From the NCBI RefSeq assembly GCF_000741175.1, contig NZ_JGYS01000005.1, forward strand, positions 186,001-250,000: a DNA stretch of 64,000 nt, read 5' to 3'. Within the stretch, counting starts at the first letter, position 1. Each line of letters begins with the position of its first letter. This document shows, in pieces, positions 49,126 through 58,192 of the stretch. The notes beneath the pieces are model-generated. The model was not told where the DNA came from. It ran no database searches and was given only the letters and a program-made list of their open reading frames with translations. Position numbers and translations under genes: made by a program. This stretch comes from Bifidobacterium callitrichos DSM 23973 (GTDB lineage Bacteria; Actinomycetota; Actinomycetes; Actinomycetales; Bifidobacteriaceae).

Positions 49126-49773
49126 ATGAGACACGCAACCGGTCGGACCGGCCCGAAAACGACAGCCGGCATCATTACAAGGGCGATCGGCGCGACGATG
49201 GCGGCCGTCCTGTGCCTCGCCGCCCTGACGGGATGCGCCGAGGATTACAGCGGCGTCTTGGTCGACAACGAGTACTGCACCGGCCGGAAGTCGGACGCGC
49301 AGTACGACTGGCCGTGGTACGACTCCCTCAATGAGTTGGAGCAGGCTTCGGACGTCATCGCGTATGTGATGATCACCGGATGCACCGCGCCGGACGGCGC
49401 AGGCGACGACACCGACACCGCCGGCTACGACACGGTGATCAACGCCGCGGTGCTCGGCGGCGCTTCGGCAGACGATGAGGAACGGACCGATCGGATCGAC
49501 CCGCCTCCCGCGGGCGAGACCATCGTCATTCGGGGGTACACGGCCGAGGGATCCGGCGCGGGCAGGCTCACTGTCGGCGAACGGTACGTGTTCTTCCTCG
49601 ACGCGGGAGCCGGGGAAGCAGACGGATATTACGAGATGACGCCGGCCCTGAGCGTGTTCCCGGTGACGGGAAGGACGGCGAAGGAGCCGTCCGTCTCAAG
49701 GAACGCCGACGGCTCGTTCGCCCTCACCGACTCGCTGGTCGCCCGGCTCGGCATCGCGGACAAGGCCGAATGA
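49126..49773 (+). CDS. Small putative lipoprotein of unknown function
   Basis: A 215-residue protein with a signal peptide (basic N-terminus, then IGATMAAVLCLAALTGC) ending in a lipobox, so it should be lipid-anchored outside the membrane. The mature part begins AEDYSGVLVDNEYCTGRK and contains an aspartate/glycine-rich acidic stretch (residues about 85-105). The beta-rich segment GETIVIRGYTAEGSGAGRLTVGERYVFFLDAG follows, a pattern shared with small secreted proteins that start with a DVIAYVMI-type strand. AGGGAG lies upstream of the ATG. I do not recognise a family. It follows the GCGGTGA repeat cluster. Confidence 0.78.
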   Translation: MRHATGRTGPKTTAGIITRAIGATMAAVLCLAALTGCAEDYSGVLVDNEYCTGRKSDAQYDWPWYDSLNELEQASDVIAYVMITGCTAPDGAGDDTDTAGYDTVINAAVLGGASADDEERTDRIDPPPAGETIVIRGYTAEGSGAGRLTVGERYVFFLDAGAGEADGYYEMTPALSVFPVTGRTAKEPSVSRNADGSFALTDSLVARLGIADKAE

Positions 49774-49780
49774 TCATCGC

Positions 49781-49995
49781 CGTTTGCTTGACGCCGGAGG
49801 TCCGGCAACTTCGGACACGCTACGCGCGCATCCTGCCGGCTCGGCTGTCGCCTCACACACCGGCTACAAACGGCTCTGCCGTTTGCTTGACGCCGGCGGT
49901 CCGGCAACTTCGGACACGCTACGCGCGCATCCTGCCGGCTCGGCTGTCGCCTCACACACCGGCTACAAACGGCTCTGCCGTTTGCTTGACGCCGG
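49781..49995. repeat. 99-bp tandem repeat downstream of mfd
   Basis: Two copies (49781-49879 and 49880-49978) differ at one base, and a 17-bp partial third copy follows. The third copy plus the end of the second encode the last residues and stop of Mfd (PASSKRQSRL). Each junction contains the hairpin CAAACGGC-TCT-GCCGTTTG (49867-49885 and 49966-49984), which may act as a terminator for the convergent genes. Confidence 0.92.
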
Positions 49996-52900
49996 TGTCC
50001 ATGCGAGGTCGTTGAGGAGGTCGCTCACCCAGTCCATGACCTGCTCGCCGGGCATGGGCTTGCCGCCGAGAGTGCCGGCGAACGGGGTCGGGATGATCAT
50101 CTGATGCGTGACCGGACGGTACTGGAATCCCTTGTAGATGCGAGACATGCGCATCAGGATCGACTCGGGCGGGTCGACGCGGCCGACGCGCAGACGGTTC
50201 GACTGGGCGAGGATCTCCGAGATGCCGAGCTTTCGTGCCTTGAACTTGAGCCTCGCCACACCGAAGAGCATCTCGAACTCCTCCGGCAGCGGACCGTAGC
50301 GGTCCGTGAGCTCCTCGGCGAGTTCCTTGAGATCCTGCTCGTCGCGGGCGGCGGCGAGCTTGCGATACGCCTCGAGACGCAGCTTGTCCGAGTCGATGTA
50401 GTCGACCGGGATCGACGCCTCGACGGGCAGGTCAATGGATACGTTGAGCGGTTCGGAAGCCTTGTCCGGCTCCTTGTAGGCCTCGACCGCCTCGGAGACC
50501 ATGCGCACGTACAGGTCGAATCCAACGCCCTCGATGTGTCCGGACTGCTGATCGCCGAGCAGATTGCCGGTGCCGCGCAGCTCCAGATCCTTCATCGCCA
50601 CGTCGAAGCCGGAGCCGAGTGCCGTGTTCTGCGCGATCGTGGCGAGACGGTCGTGCGACTGCTGGGTGAGCGTCCGGCTCGGATCGTACAGGAAGTACGC
50701 GTACGCGCGTTCGCGGCCGCGGCCGACGCGACCGCGCAGCTGATGCAGCTGGGAGAGACCGAAGCGGTCCGCATGATCGACGATCAGCGTGTTCGCGTTC
50801 GAGATGTCAAGTCCTGTCTCGATGATCGTCGTGCACACGAGCACGTCGATGTCACGATGCCAGAAGTCGCGGATCACCTGATCGAGCTGCTTCTCCCCCA
50901 TCTTGCCGTGCGCGACGGAGACCCTCGCCTCGGGCACGAGCGTGTGGATCCTGTCCGCCACGCGCGCGATGTCCTCGACGCGGTTGTGCACGTAGAACAC
51001 CTGACCGCCGCGCAGCAGCTCGCGTCGGATCGCGGCCGTGACCTGCGCGTCCTCGTACGCGCCCACGTAGGTGAGCACGGGCAGACGGTCCTCCGGCGGG
51101 GTGGCGAGCGTCGACATCTCGCGGATGCCGGTGACGGCCATCTCCAGAGTGCGCGGGATCGGCGTCGCGGAGAGCGAGAGCACGTCCACATTGGTGCGCA
51201 GGGCCTTGAGCGTCTCCTTGTGCTCGACGCCGAATCGCTGCTCCTCGTCGATGATGACGAGTCCCAGATCCTTGAACTTGATCTTCGGATTGAGCAGCTT
51301 GTGCGTGCCGATGACGATGTCGACGCCGCCCGAGGCGAGTCCGTCGATGGTCTCCTGGATCTCCTTGGGCTTCTGGAAGCGGCTCATCGCCCTGACGGTG
51401 ACGGGGAACCCCTCGTAGCGTTCGGTGAACGTCTCGTAATGCTGCTGGACGAGCAGCGTGGTGGGCACGAGCACGGCCACCTGCTTGCCGTCCTGGATGG
51501 CCTTGAACGCGGCGCGCACCGCGATCTCGGTCTTGCCGAAGCCCACGTCGCCGCAGATCAGACGGTCCATCGGACGCGGCTTCTCCATGTCGGCCTTGAC
51601 CTCGTCGATGGTGGTCAGCTGGTCGGGCGTCTCCTGATACGGGAACGCGTCCTCCAGCTCCTTCTGCCACGGCGTGTCCGGGCTGAACGCGAATCCGGGA
51701 GTGCGCTGACGGGCCGAATACAGTTTGACCAGATCGTCGGCGATCTCCTGCACGTGCTTGCGCGCCTTCGCCTTGGTGGCCGCCCAGTCGGAGCCGCCGA
51801 GCTTGTTGAGTTTCGGGGTTTCGGCGCCGATGTACTTGCTGACCTGATCGAGCTGGTCGGTGGGGATGAACAGCTTGTCCGGCGGCGCGCCGCGCTTGCT
51901 CGGCGCGTATTCGATGACAAGGTACTCGCGCGTCGTCCTGTTGGCGCCGGTGCCGATCGTGCGCTGGCGCATCTCGACGAACCGGCCGATGCCATGCTGC
52001 TCGTGTACGACGTAGTCGCCGGCCTTGAGCTCCATCAGGTCGATGGCCTTGCGACGGCGCTTCGGCGTCTTCGCGACGCCCACGGCCGACGTGCGGCCGG
52101 TCAGATCGCGTTCGGTGAGCAGTGCGACGCCGGCGCTCCGATCGACGAAGCCGTCGAGCGCCTGCGAGCGGATCGTCTCGAAGCGGGTGATGCCGGTCTC
52201 GTTGATGGCGCGCTTGAGACGCGCGAGCGTGCCCTTCGCGCCCGCGGTGATGACGACCTTGAGCCCCTCGTCGATCAGGCCTTCGATGCCGGCGGCCGCC
52301 TTCGACTCGTCGCCGCGGTACTCGGCCGGGTTCTTGGCGTCGATCTGCACGTGGCCGGGACGTGTGGAGTCGACGGTGAAGCTGGTCAGGTCGATGACGT
52401 CGTGACCGGTGAGGTTGAGGCTGCGCACGGTCTCCTCGAAGTCGAGGAAGCTCGCCTGGTCGAAGCTGATCGGGGCTCCCGCGCCGTGACCGGAGGCGGC
52501 GACGTGCCAGCTGGCCGCGAGGAACTCGTTGGCGGTCTTGGTCAGATCGTCGGCGGCACGGCGCAGCTTCTCCGGATCGGACAGAAGGATGACGGCCGTC
52601 CCGGGCAGCATGGCGGAGACGGGCTCCATGTCGTCGATCAGCGCCGGCATCAGCGATTCCATGCCTTCGACGGGAATCGCGTTGGCGATGGATTCGAGCA
52701 TGTCCTCGGCGTTCGGGATCGACCCGATCAGCGCCTTGGCGCGGGCGCGCACCTTGTCGGTGAGCTGCAGCTCGCGGCAGGGCGTCGCCCAGATGGTCTT
52801 GAGGCCATCACCGTACGTACGCTGGTCGGAGGCGTGGAACTCCTTGATCTGGTCGATCTCGTCGCCGAAGAACTCGATGCGCACCGGATGCGGGGCGGTC

Positions 52901-53553
52901 GGCGGGAACACGTCGAGGATGCCGCCGCGCACCGCGAACTCGCCGCGGTCCATGACGAGGTCGACGCGCGTGTACGCGTTCTCGATCAGGCGTTTCGCGG
53001 CCTCGTCAAGCGGCAGGTCATTCCCCCGCGTGAAGACGAGCGGTTCGACGTCGGCGAGACCCGAAACGACCGGCTGGATGAGCGAGCGGACCGGCATGAC
53101 GAGGATGCGGACGGGGCCGAACATCGGATCCGTGTCGCTCGGATGCCTCAGCCTGCGGAAGACGGCCATGCGGCCGGCGACCGTGTCGGCGCGGGGACTG
53201 AGCCTCTCATGCGGCAGCGTCTCCCACGCCTCGAGCTGGGCGATGTCGTTCGGATCGCCGTCGTACCAGGAGCGTAGAGAGCCGACCATCTCCTCGGCCT
53301 CGCGGCCGGAGGCGACGACGAGCACGACCGGGCGGGGCTTGACGGCGCCGCCCTGTGCGATGGCGGCGGCGATGGCCGGACGGACGCCTTCGGGCGCGCC
53401 GACGACGATCGAACCGTCGATGTCATCGGTCTCGTCGATGCCGCCGGAGACGACCTTGCCGAAGACGGGGTCTCGATTCAGGGATTCGAGAATGCCGGCG
53501 AGCGAGCCGTTGACGAGCGTCTGCTCGGGAGTGATGCCGGACTCAGCGGCCAT
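49963..53553 (-). CDS. mfd: Transcription-repair coupling factor
   Basis: A 1196-residue ATPase that removes stalled RNA polymerase and recruits UvrA. It has an N-terminal UvrB-homology region (residues about 30-420), an RNAP-interaction domain near residues 515-580 (MELKAGDYVVHEQHGIGRFVEM), and a RecG-like translocase with Walker A LICGDVGFGKTEIA. DEEQRFGVEHKE, LSATPIPRTL and the QLRGRVGR motif follow, then a C-terminal TRCF domain. The ATG at 53553 has AGGAGA eight bases upstream and overlaps the pth stop codon. The last eleven codons lie in the 99-bp repeat. Confidence 0.97.
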   Translation of the reverse strand: MAAESGITPEQTLVNGSLAGILESLNRDPVFGKVVSGGIDETDDIDGSIVVGAPEGVRPAIAAAIAQGGAVKPRPVVLVVASGREAEEMVGSLRSWYDGDPNDIAQLEAWETLPHERLSPRADTVAGRMAVFRRLRHPSDTDPMFGPVRILVMPVRSLIQPVVSGLADVEPLVFTRGNDLPLDEAAKRLIENAYTRVDLVMDRGEFAVRGGILDVFPPTAPHPVRIEFFGDEIDQIKEFHASDQRTYGDGLKTIWATPCRELQLTDKVRARAKALIGSIPNAEDMLESIANAIPVEGMESLMPALIDDMEPVSAMLPGTAVILLSDPEKLRRAADDLTKTANEFLAASWHVAASGHGAGAPISFDQASFLDFEETVRSLNLTGHDVIDLTSFTVDSTRPGHVQIDAKNPAEYRGDESKAAAGIEGLIDEGLKVVITAGAKGTLARLKRAINETGITRFETIRSQALDGFVDRSAGVALLTERDLTGRTSAVGVAKTPKRRRKAIDLMELKAGDYVVHEQHGIGRFVEMRQRTIGTGANRTTREYLVIEYAPSKRGAPPDKLFIPTDQLDQVSKYIGAETPKLNKLGGSDWAATKAKARKHVQEIADDLVKLYSARQRTPGFAFSPDTPWQKELEDAFPYQETPDQLTTIDEVKADMEKPRPMDRLICGDVGFGKTEIAVRAAFKAIQDGKQVAVLVPTTLLVQQHYETFTERYEGFPVTVRAMSRFQKPKEIQETIDGLASGGVDIVIGTHKLLNPKIKFKDLGLVIIDEEQRFGVEHKETLKALRTNVDVLSLSATPIPRTLEMAVTGIREMSTLATPPEDRLPVLTYVGAYEDAQVTAAIRRELLRGGQVFYVHNRVEDIARVADRIHTLVPEARVSVAHGKMGEKQLDQVIRDFWHRDIDVLVCTTIIETGLDISNANTLIVDHADRFGLSQLHQLRGRVGRGRERAYAYFLYDPSRTLTQQSHDRLATIAQNTALGSGFDVAMKDLELRGTGNLLGDQQSGHIEGVGFDLYVRMVSEAVEAYKEPDKASEPLNVSIDLPVEASIPVDYIDSDKLRLEAYRKLAAARDEQDLKELAEELTDRYGPLPEEFEMLFGVARLKFKARKLGISEILAQSNRLRVGRVDPPESILMRMSRIYKGFQYRPVTHQMIIPTPFAGTLGGKPMPGEQVMDWVSDLLNDLAWTPASSKRQSRL

Positions 53554-54142
53554 TGAACTTCTCCTGGGTCCTGGCCAGTCCGTGGAAGATGATCTCCTCG
53601 GCGGCGTCGGCGCCGTCGGCGAGGAAGTCGGGCAGCTGCTTGCGCTGGTCGGGGCCAAAGCCGCCGAGCACCCAGTTGACGGTGTTGTCGTGCGCGTTGG
53701 CGCCGCGCTTGGCATGGCCGACGCCCATGCGCACGCGCGCGTACTTCGGCGTGCCGAGGGAGCGGTCGATGGACTTGATGCCGTTATGTCCGCCCGCGGA
53801 GCCGCCGGCCTTGACCTTGATGCGGCCGAACTCGAGATCCATGTCGTCGTGGATGACGACGATGTGGTCGGGTTCGATCTGATAGTAGGCGGCGATCGAG
53901 GCGACGGCGTTGCCGGACTCGTTCATGTACGTCAGGGGCTTGGCGAGGAAGAACTTGACGGTGCGTCCGTCGAGGTTCATGACGGAACGGCCAAGCATCG
54001 CGAGCCCCTTGTGGTCGGCGAAGTTCACCGACCAGCGTTCGGCCAGCACGTCCGCGGCCATGAACCCCATGTTGTGGCGCGTGCCCTCATATTTCTTGCC
54101 GGGATTGCCCAGTCCTGCGATCAGCCAGAAATCCGATGCCAT
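53543..54142 (-). CDS. pth: Peptidyl-tRNA hydrolase
   Basis: A 199-residue enzyme that frees tRNA from prematurely released peptidyl-tRNA. It has LIAGLGNPGKKYEGTRHNMGF (with the catalytic histidine), KPLTYMNESGNAV, IVVIHDDMDLEFGRIKVKAGGSAGGHNGIKSI and a C-terminal lid helix. Its 3' end overlaps the start of mfd by 11 bp, so the two genes are translationally linked. Confidence 0.97.
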   Translation of the reverse strand: MASDFWLIAGLGNPGKKYEGTRHNMGFMAADVLAERWSVNFADHKGLAMLGRSVMNLDGRTVKFFLAKPLTYMNESGNAVASIAAYYQIEPDHIVVIHDDMDLEFGRIKVKAGGSAGGHNGIKSIDRSLGTPKYARVRMGVGHAKRGANAHDNTVNWVLGGFGPDQRKQLPDFLADGADAAEEIIFHGLARTQEKFNGR

Positions 54143-54200
54143 GTCACTCCTTATGTTCCTTGAAAACCTTAAGGATTGTACCCATAGCGTCGGAAACCCG

Positions 54201-54734
54201 TTAGAGATCGAGATACCAATACGACATATCGTGCATCACGCCTCTCGCATCGGTGGCTGCGGCGGGCAGTTCGCCGAATCCGGTGAAGCCGAACCGGCGC
54301 ATCAGGGCGATCGATCCGGCATTGTCGGCGAAGATGACGCCGATCGCCTTGCGCATGCCCCGGCCCTTCGCCTCGTCGAGGAGATGGCTCAAGAGGAACG
54401 TGCCCACCCCCCTGCCTCGCCATGCGGGGTCGATGTAGTAGGCGAGGTCGGTGACGCCGTCGTACCCGGCGCGGTCGTAGAACACCGACAACGCGCCGAA
54501 GGCGATGGTCTTTCCGTCATCGGCTTCGACGATGAACACCCCATAGGGCGGCTTGTGGGATTCGACCCACTGGCGGCGCTGCTCCAAGGTGCGGGGAGTC
54601 AGGTCGGCGGTGGATCCGCCCTCGATGACCGAGGCGTTGTAGATGGCGGTGATGGCCGCGAGGTCCTCCGACCCCGCGGCCCGGAAATGGTACGGCGGCG
54701 ATGACACGGACATGACTCCCGAGATCAGGGTCAC
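54201..54734 (-). CDS. GNAT acetyltransferase (phosphinothricin/methionine-sulfoximine acetyltransferase-like)
   Basis: A 177-residue GNAT protein. It has FRAAGSEDLAAITAIYNASVIEGGSTADLTPRTLEQRRQWVESHK, the typical N-terminus of the PAT/MddA subgroup, then DLAYYIDPAWRGRGVGTFLLSHLLDEAK for acetyl-CoA binding and NAGSIALMRRFGFTGFG. The GTG at 54734 overlaps the UPF0182 stop (GTGA); ATG 54713 is the alternative. Members act on amino-acid analogues or protein N-termini, and the true substrate is unknown. Confidence 0.9.
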   Translation of the reverse strand: MTLISGVMSVSSPPYHFRAAGSEDLAAITAIYNASVIEGGSTADLTPRTLEQRRQWVESHKPPYGVFIVEADDGKTIAFGALSVFYDRAGYDGVTDLAYYIDPAWRGRGVGTFLLSHLLDEAKGRGMRKAIGVIFADNAGSIALMRRFGFTGFGELPAAATDARGVMHDMSYWYLDL

Positions 54735-57700
54735 TTGTCCAGTTCGAGGGCCTTGTTGAGGGCCTCCTCGAGACGCTTCTGGGCTTCGCCGTAGGAGGCC
54801 CAGTCGCCGTCCTTCATCGCGGCCTGCGAGTCCTTCATCGCCTGCGAGGCGTCGGTCAGCGCCTGCTGGAGTTCAGGACTACGGGCGGCCGACGATTCGG
54901 AACCGGAGTCGGTCTTTTCGTCGGTCTTGTCATCGCCGGCCGACGACGAGCCCTCGTCACCGGTCTCGTTCTCGGCATCGCCCGCGGCGGCACCGGAGTC
55001 GCCCCCGAACACCTGGTCGAGCGCGCCGGTCAGCGTGTCGTCGAAGCCGACCTGATCGCCGAATGCGACGAGCACCTTCTTGAGCAGCGGGAACGACGTG
55101 GCGCCCGACGACTTCACGTACACGGGCTGCACGTAGACGAGGCCGCCGCCCAGCGGCAGCGTCAGCAGGTTGCCGCGCACCACCTGCGTGGATCCGGACT
55201 GCAGCAGGTTCAGCTCCTTGGACACGTCGGCGTCCGCGTTGAAGTTGTTCTGCGCCTGTCCGGGGCCGGGCACGTTGGAGTCCTTCGGCAGCTCCTGCAG
55301 TCGCAGAGTGCCGTAGTTCGGACCGATCTTGCCCTTGGTGGATCCGGCGTCCGAGTCGACGGAGAGGAAGCCGGTGAGGATCTCACGCGTGGACGTGCCG
55401 GCGGGGATGTACGAGGAGGTCAGCGAGAACACCGGCTCCTTGGTGCCGCCGGTCTGCAGCGTCAGATAGTAGGGCGGCTGGAGGATGTCCTGATTCTGCT
55501 GGGACTGCGATTCGGTCGGGTCGACCGGCGTCTGCCAGAAGTCCTCGCCGGAGTAGTACTGGCTGGCGGAGGTGACGTGGTACTTGGAGAGCAGTTCGCG
55601 CTGCACCTTGAACAGGTTCTCCGGGTAGCGCATGTGGCTCATCAGGTCGCCGGAGATCTCGGACAGCTGGTGGTACTGGCCGGGGAAGACCTGCTCCCAC
55701 GCCTTGATGACCGGATCGTTCTGATCCCACACGTACAGGTCCACCGAGCCGTCGTACGCGTCGACGGTGGCCTTGACGGAGTTGCGGATGTAGTTGGCCT
55801 GCTGCGATCCCAGTCCCCTGACCGTGTTCGAAGAGACGGTGGTGGAGTCCTTGGTGGCCGAGCCGAGTTCGGTCATCTGGGAGTACGGGTAGGCGTCGGA
55901 GGTGGTGTAGCCGTCGACGATCCACTTGACGCGCCCGTCGACCACCGCCGGGTAGACGCGGCCGTCGAGCGTCAAATACGGGGCCACCTTGGCGACGCGT
56001 TCGCGCGGGGAGCGATCGTAGAGAATCTGCGATTCGCTGGTGACGCGATCGGAGAAGAGGATCTGGTCAGAGCCGAAGCGGATCGCGTAGAGCAGGCGGG
56101 AGAACAAGTTGCCGACCGACGGACCGCCGTTGCCGTCGAAGGTGTTGGTGGCGCCCTTGGATCCGGTCGGATAGTCGAACTCCCATGCGGCGGTGCCCTT
56201 GGGCGCGCCGACGATCGAGTATTCGCTCATGTTCGGAGAGAAGTAGATGCGCGGCTCGTACTTCTGCGATTCGGTGAGCTTGCCCTGGGTGGGGATGCCG
56301 GATTCGAAGAACTGCGGCTGTCCGTCGGGGGTCACCTTGTTGCCGTAGGCTGCGACGATGCCGTAGCCGTGCGTGTACACGGTGTGGTCGTTGACCCAGT
56401 TGCGGTTGTCGTTGCCGGCGAGGTCGAGCTCGCGGGCGGCGATCACCGTGTCCTGGCTCTTGCCGTCGATCTCGTACTTGTCGACGGCAAGCGAGTCGGC
56501 GAAGGTGTAGTACTGCTTGGACTGCTGCAGCTGCTTGAACGTCGGGGAGACGACCTGCGGGTCGAGCAGTCGGATCTGCGCGGTGGTCTCGCCTTCGGAG
56601 CTCAGCGCGCCGGATTCGCCCTTCGTGGCGACCTTGTAGTTCTCGGTCTTGAGCTTGTCGAGACCGTAGGCGGCGCGAGTGGCGTCGATGTTGCGCTGGA
56701 TGTAGGTCGATTCCATCTCCTGCGCGTTCGGGTTGACGCGGAAGCGCTGCAGCAGCGTCGGCCACACCACGGTGAGCGCGATGGAGACGACGGCCACGAC
56801 GGCGATCGCGACGACCGGGGTGCGCCACGCCCTGAGCGCGGCGGCGGCGCGCACGCCGATCGGCGCGCTGCCTTCGAGCGCATGCGAGCGCATGAGCCAC
56901 ACGCCGAGCACGACGCCGAGAATGGCGACGAGCGCGGCCATGACGAACGTGACCGGAATGGTGGCGTGGACGGTGGTGTAGGTGGCACCGGTGATGCGGC
57001 TGCCCTGTTCGGTGAGGCTGGCGAACACGCCGACGATCATCTGCGCGGCGAGGCCGAACATGTTGAGCATGAGCCAGATGCCGATCTGACGGCGGGCTCG
57101 TTTGGTGATGGCGAACAGGCCGCGGCCCTTGACCGGCATGGTCAGGCGGATGCCGCCCATCATCACGTGCGTGGCGACGGAGAAGACGATGCCGATGAAC
57201 AGCAGCATCGAGACGGCGGAGATAGCAAGCCTGAGCCCCGGCAGGATGAACACGTAGAAGCCGTTGTCAAGTCCGAACTGGGGGTCCTTCACGCCGAAGG
57301 ACTGCGCGTTGAACATGAGCAGCACGTCGGACCAGTTCGCGTTGAACTGGGCGCCGAACATGACGCCGACGATCGCGGAGACGACGACCGCCACGCGTCG
57401 GGCGGTCTTCGAACTGACGGTCTGCTTGACCTCGACGACGTCGCCGTTGATGCGGATCGTCGAACCGTCGGAGGCGTCGGGACGGGCGCGGATGGCGAGC
57501 CATGCGGAGACGAATCCGACGATCGCCATGACGAGGGCGTAGGCGGCCCACAGGCCGATCTTCACGCCCAGTTCGACCCACACGACCGACTGGAAGCCGA
57601 GCTGGCCGTACCACATGAGGTCGGTGATGAAGCGGGAGAGGCCGAAGAAGAGTCCGACGAGGATGACGAGCACGAGCACGAGTCCGATGAGGACCTTCGT

Positions 57701-57967
57701 GCCACGGCTCGAGCCGTAACCGGACGGTCGGCTCGGCTGGCGCGTGATGCGCGGGAACTGCGGCCCGCGGGGAGGCCGACCGCCGCCGTTCGCATTGCCG
57801 GAGGCGTGATGCTCGTCGCCGTCAGCCTCCACGTTGATGATGATGGGGTCGTCGTCGGCCTGTCCGTTGCCGCTGCCGCTGCGTCCCCCGTGCGGTCCGC
57901 GCGATCCGCGGGGGTTACGCGGATCGAAATCGGGATCGAACATACCGAGAAAATCTGAGAAAGACAT
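54731..57967 (-). CDS. UPF0182-family membrane protein
   Basis: A 1078-residue protein. A 95-residue glycine/arginine-rich cytoplasmic N-terminus leads into seven transmembrane helices within residues about 95-430 (GTKVLIGLVLVLVILVGLFFGLSRFITDLMWYGQLGF is the first). A large extracytoplasmic domain (about 430-980) follows, containing NWVNDHTVYTHGYG and VYPAVVDGRVKWIVDGYTTSDAYPYS. The last 70 residues are a disordered D/E/S/A tail ending in a charged helix. The family is universal in actinobacteria but its function is not established here. Confidence 0.93.
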   Translation of the reverse strand: MSFSDFLGMFDPDFDPRNPRGSRGPHGGRSGSGNGQADDDPIIINVEADGDEHHASGNANGGGRPPRGPQFPRITRQPSRPSGYGSSRGTKVLIGLVLVLVILVGLFFGLSRFITDLMWYGQLGFQSVVWVELGVKIGLWAAYALVMAIVGFVSAWLAIRARPDASDGSTIRINGDVVEVKQTVSSKTARRVAVVVSAIVGVMFGAQFNANWSDVLLMFNAQSFGVKDPQFGLDNGFYVFILPGLRLAISAVSMLLFIGIVFSVATHVMMGGIRLTMPVKGRGLFAITKRARRQIGIWLMLNMFGLAAQMIVGVFASLTEQGSRITGATYTTVHATIPVTFVMAALVAILGVVLGVWLMRSHALEGSAPIGVRAAAALRAWRTPVVAIAVVAVVSIALTVVWPTLLQRFRVNPNAQEMESTYIQRNIDATRAAYGLDKLKTENYKVATKGESGALSSEGETTAQIRLLDPQVVSPTFKQLQQSKQYYTFADSLAVDKYEIDGKSQDTVIAARELDLAGNDNRNWVNDHTVYTHGYGIVAAYGNKVTPDGQPQFFESGIPTQGKLTESQKYEPRIYFSPNMSEYSIVGAPKGTAAWEFDYPTGSKGATNTFDGNGGPSVGNLFSRLLYAIRFGSDQILFSDRVTSESQILYDRSPRERVAKVAPYLTLDGRVYPAVVDGRVKWIVDGYTTSDAYPYSQMTELGSATKDSTTVSSNTVRGLGSQQANYIRNSVKATVDAYDGSVDLYVWDQNDPVIKAWEQVFPGQYHQLSEISGDLMSHMRYPENLFKVQRELLSKYHVTSASQYYSGEDFWQTPVDPTESQSQQNQDILQPPYYLTLQTGGTKEPVFSLTSSYIPAGTSTREILTGFLSVDSDAGSTKGKIGPNYGTLRLQELPKDSNVPGPGQAQNNFNADADVSKELNLLQSGSTQVVRGNLLTLPLGGGLVYVQPVYVKSSGATSFPLLKKVLVAFGDQVGFDDTLTGALDQVFGGDSGAAAGDAENETGDEGSSSAGDDKTDEKTDSGSESSAARSPELQQALTDASQAMKDSQAAMKDGDWASYGEAQKRLEEALNKALELDK

Positions 57968-58192
57968 GACTACAGCCTACAAAAAGGTCAGGAATGTCAA
58001 TAATGTGCCGTTCGCCGCGGGCAAGGTCCATCAAGACACGATACATTCCACATGACGCTCGGTAAGGAGGCGACGACGGCCCCGCGCCCGCACGTCAGGC
58101 CCGCCGTTGATGGGACTGCGATCGCCCACGGAATAGGGGACGGAGTATCGTCGTTGCCACGAGCAGACGGAATGAACGGGAGGGGTCGAAGT

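Noticed and set aside
49781..49995. Reading the 99-bp tandem repeat as a CRISPR array or as a repeat-protein gene.
   Set aside because: Copies are head to tail with no unique spacers, and the small open frames across it have no ribosome site and match the mfd 3' end on the opposite strand.
50104..53277. A 1057-codon plus-strand open frame opposite mfd.
   Set aside because: It is antisense to an intact Mfd and the translation is compositionally biased (R, D, L, V) without any recognisable domain.
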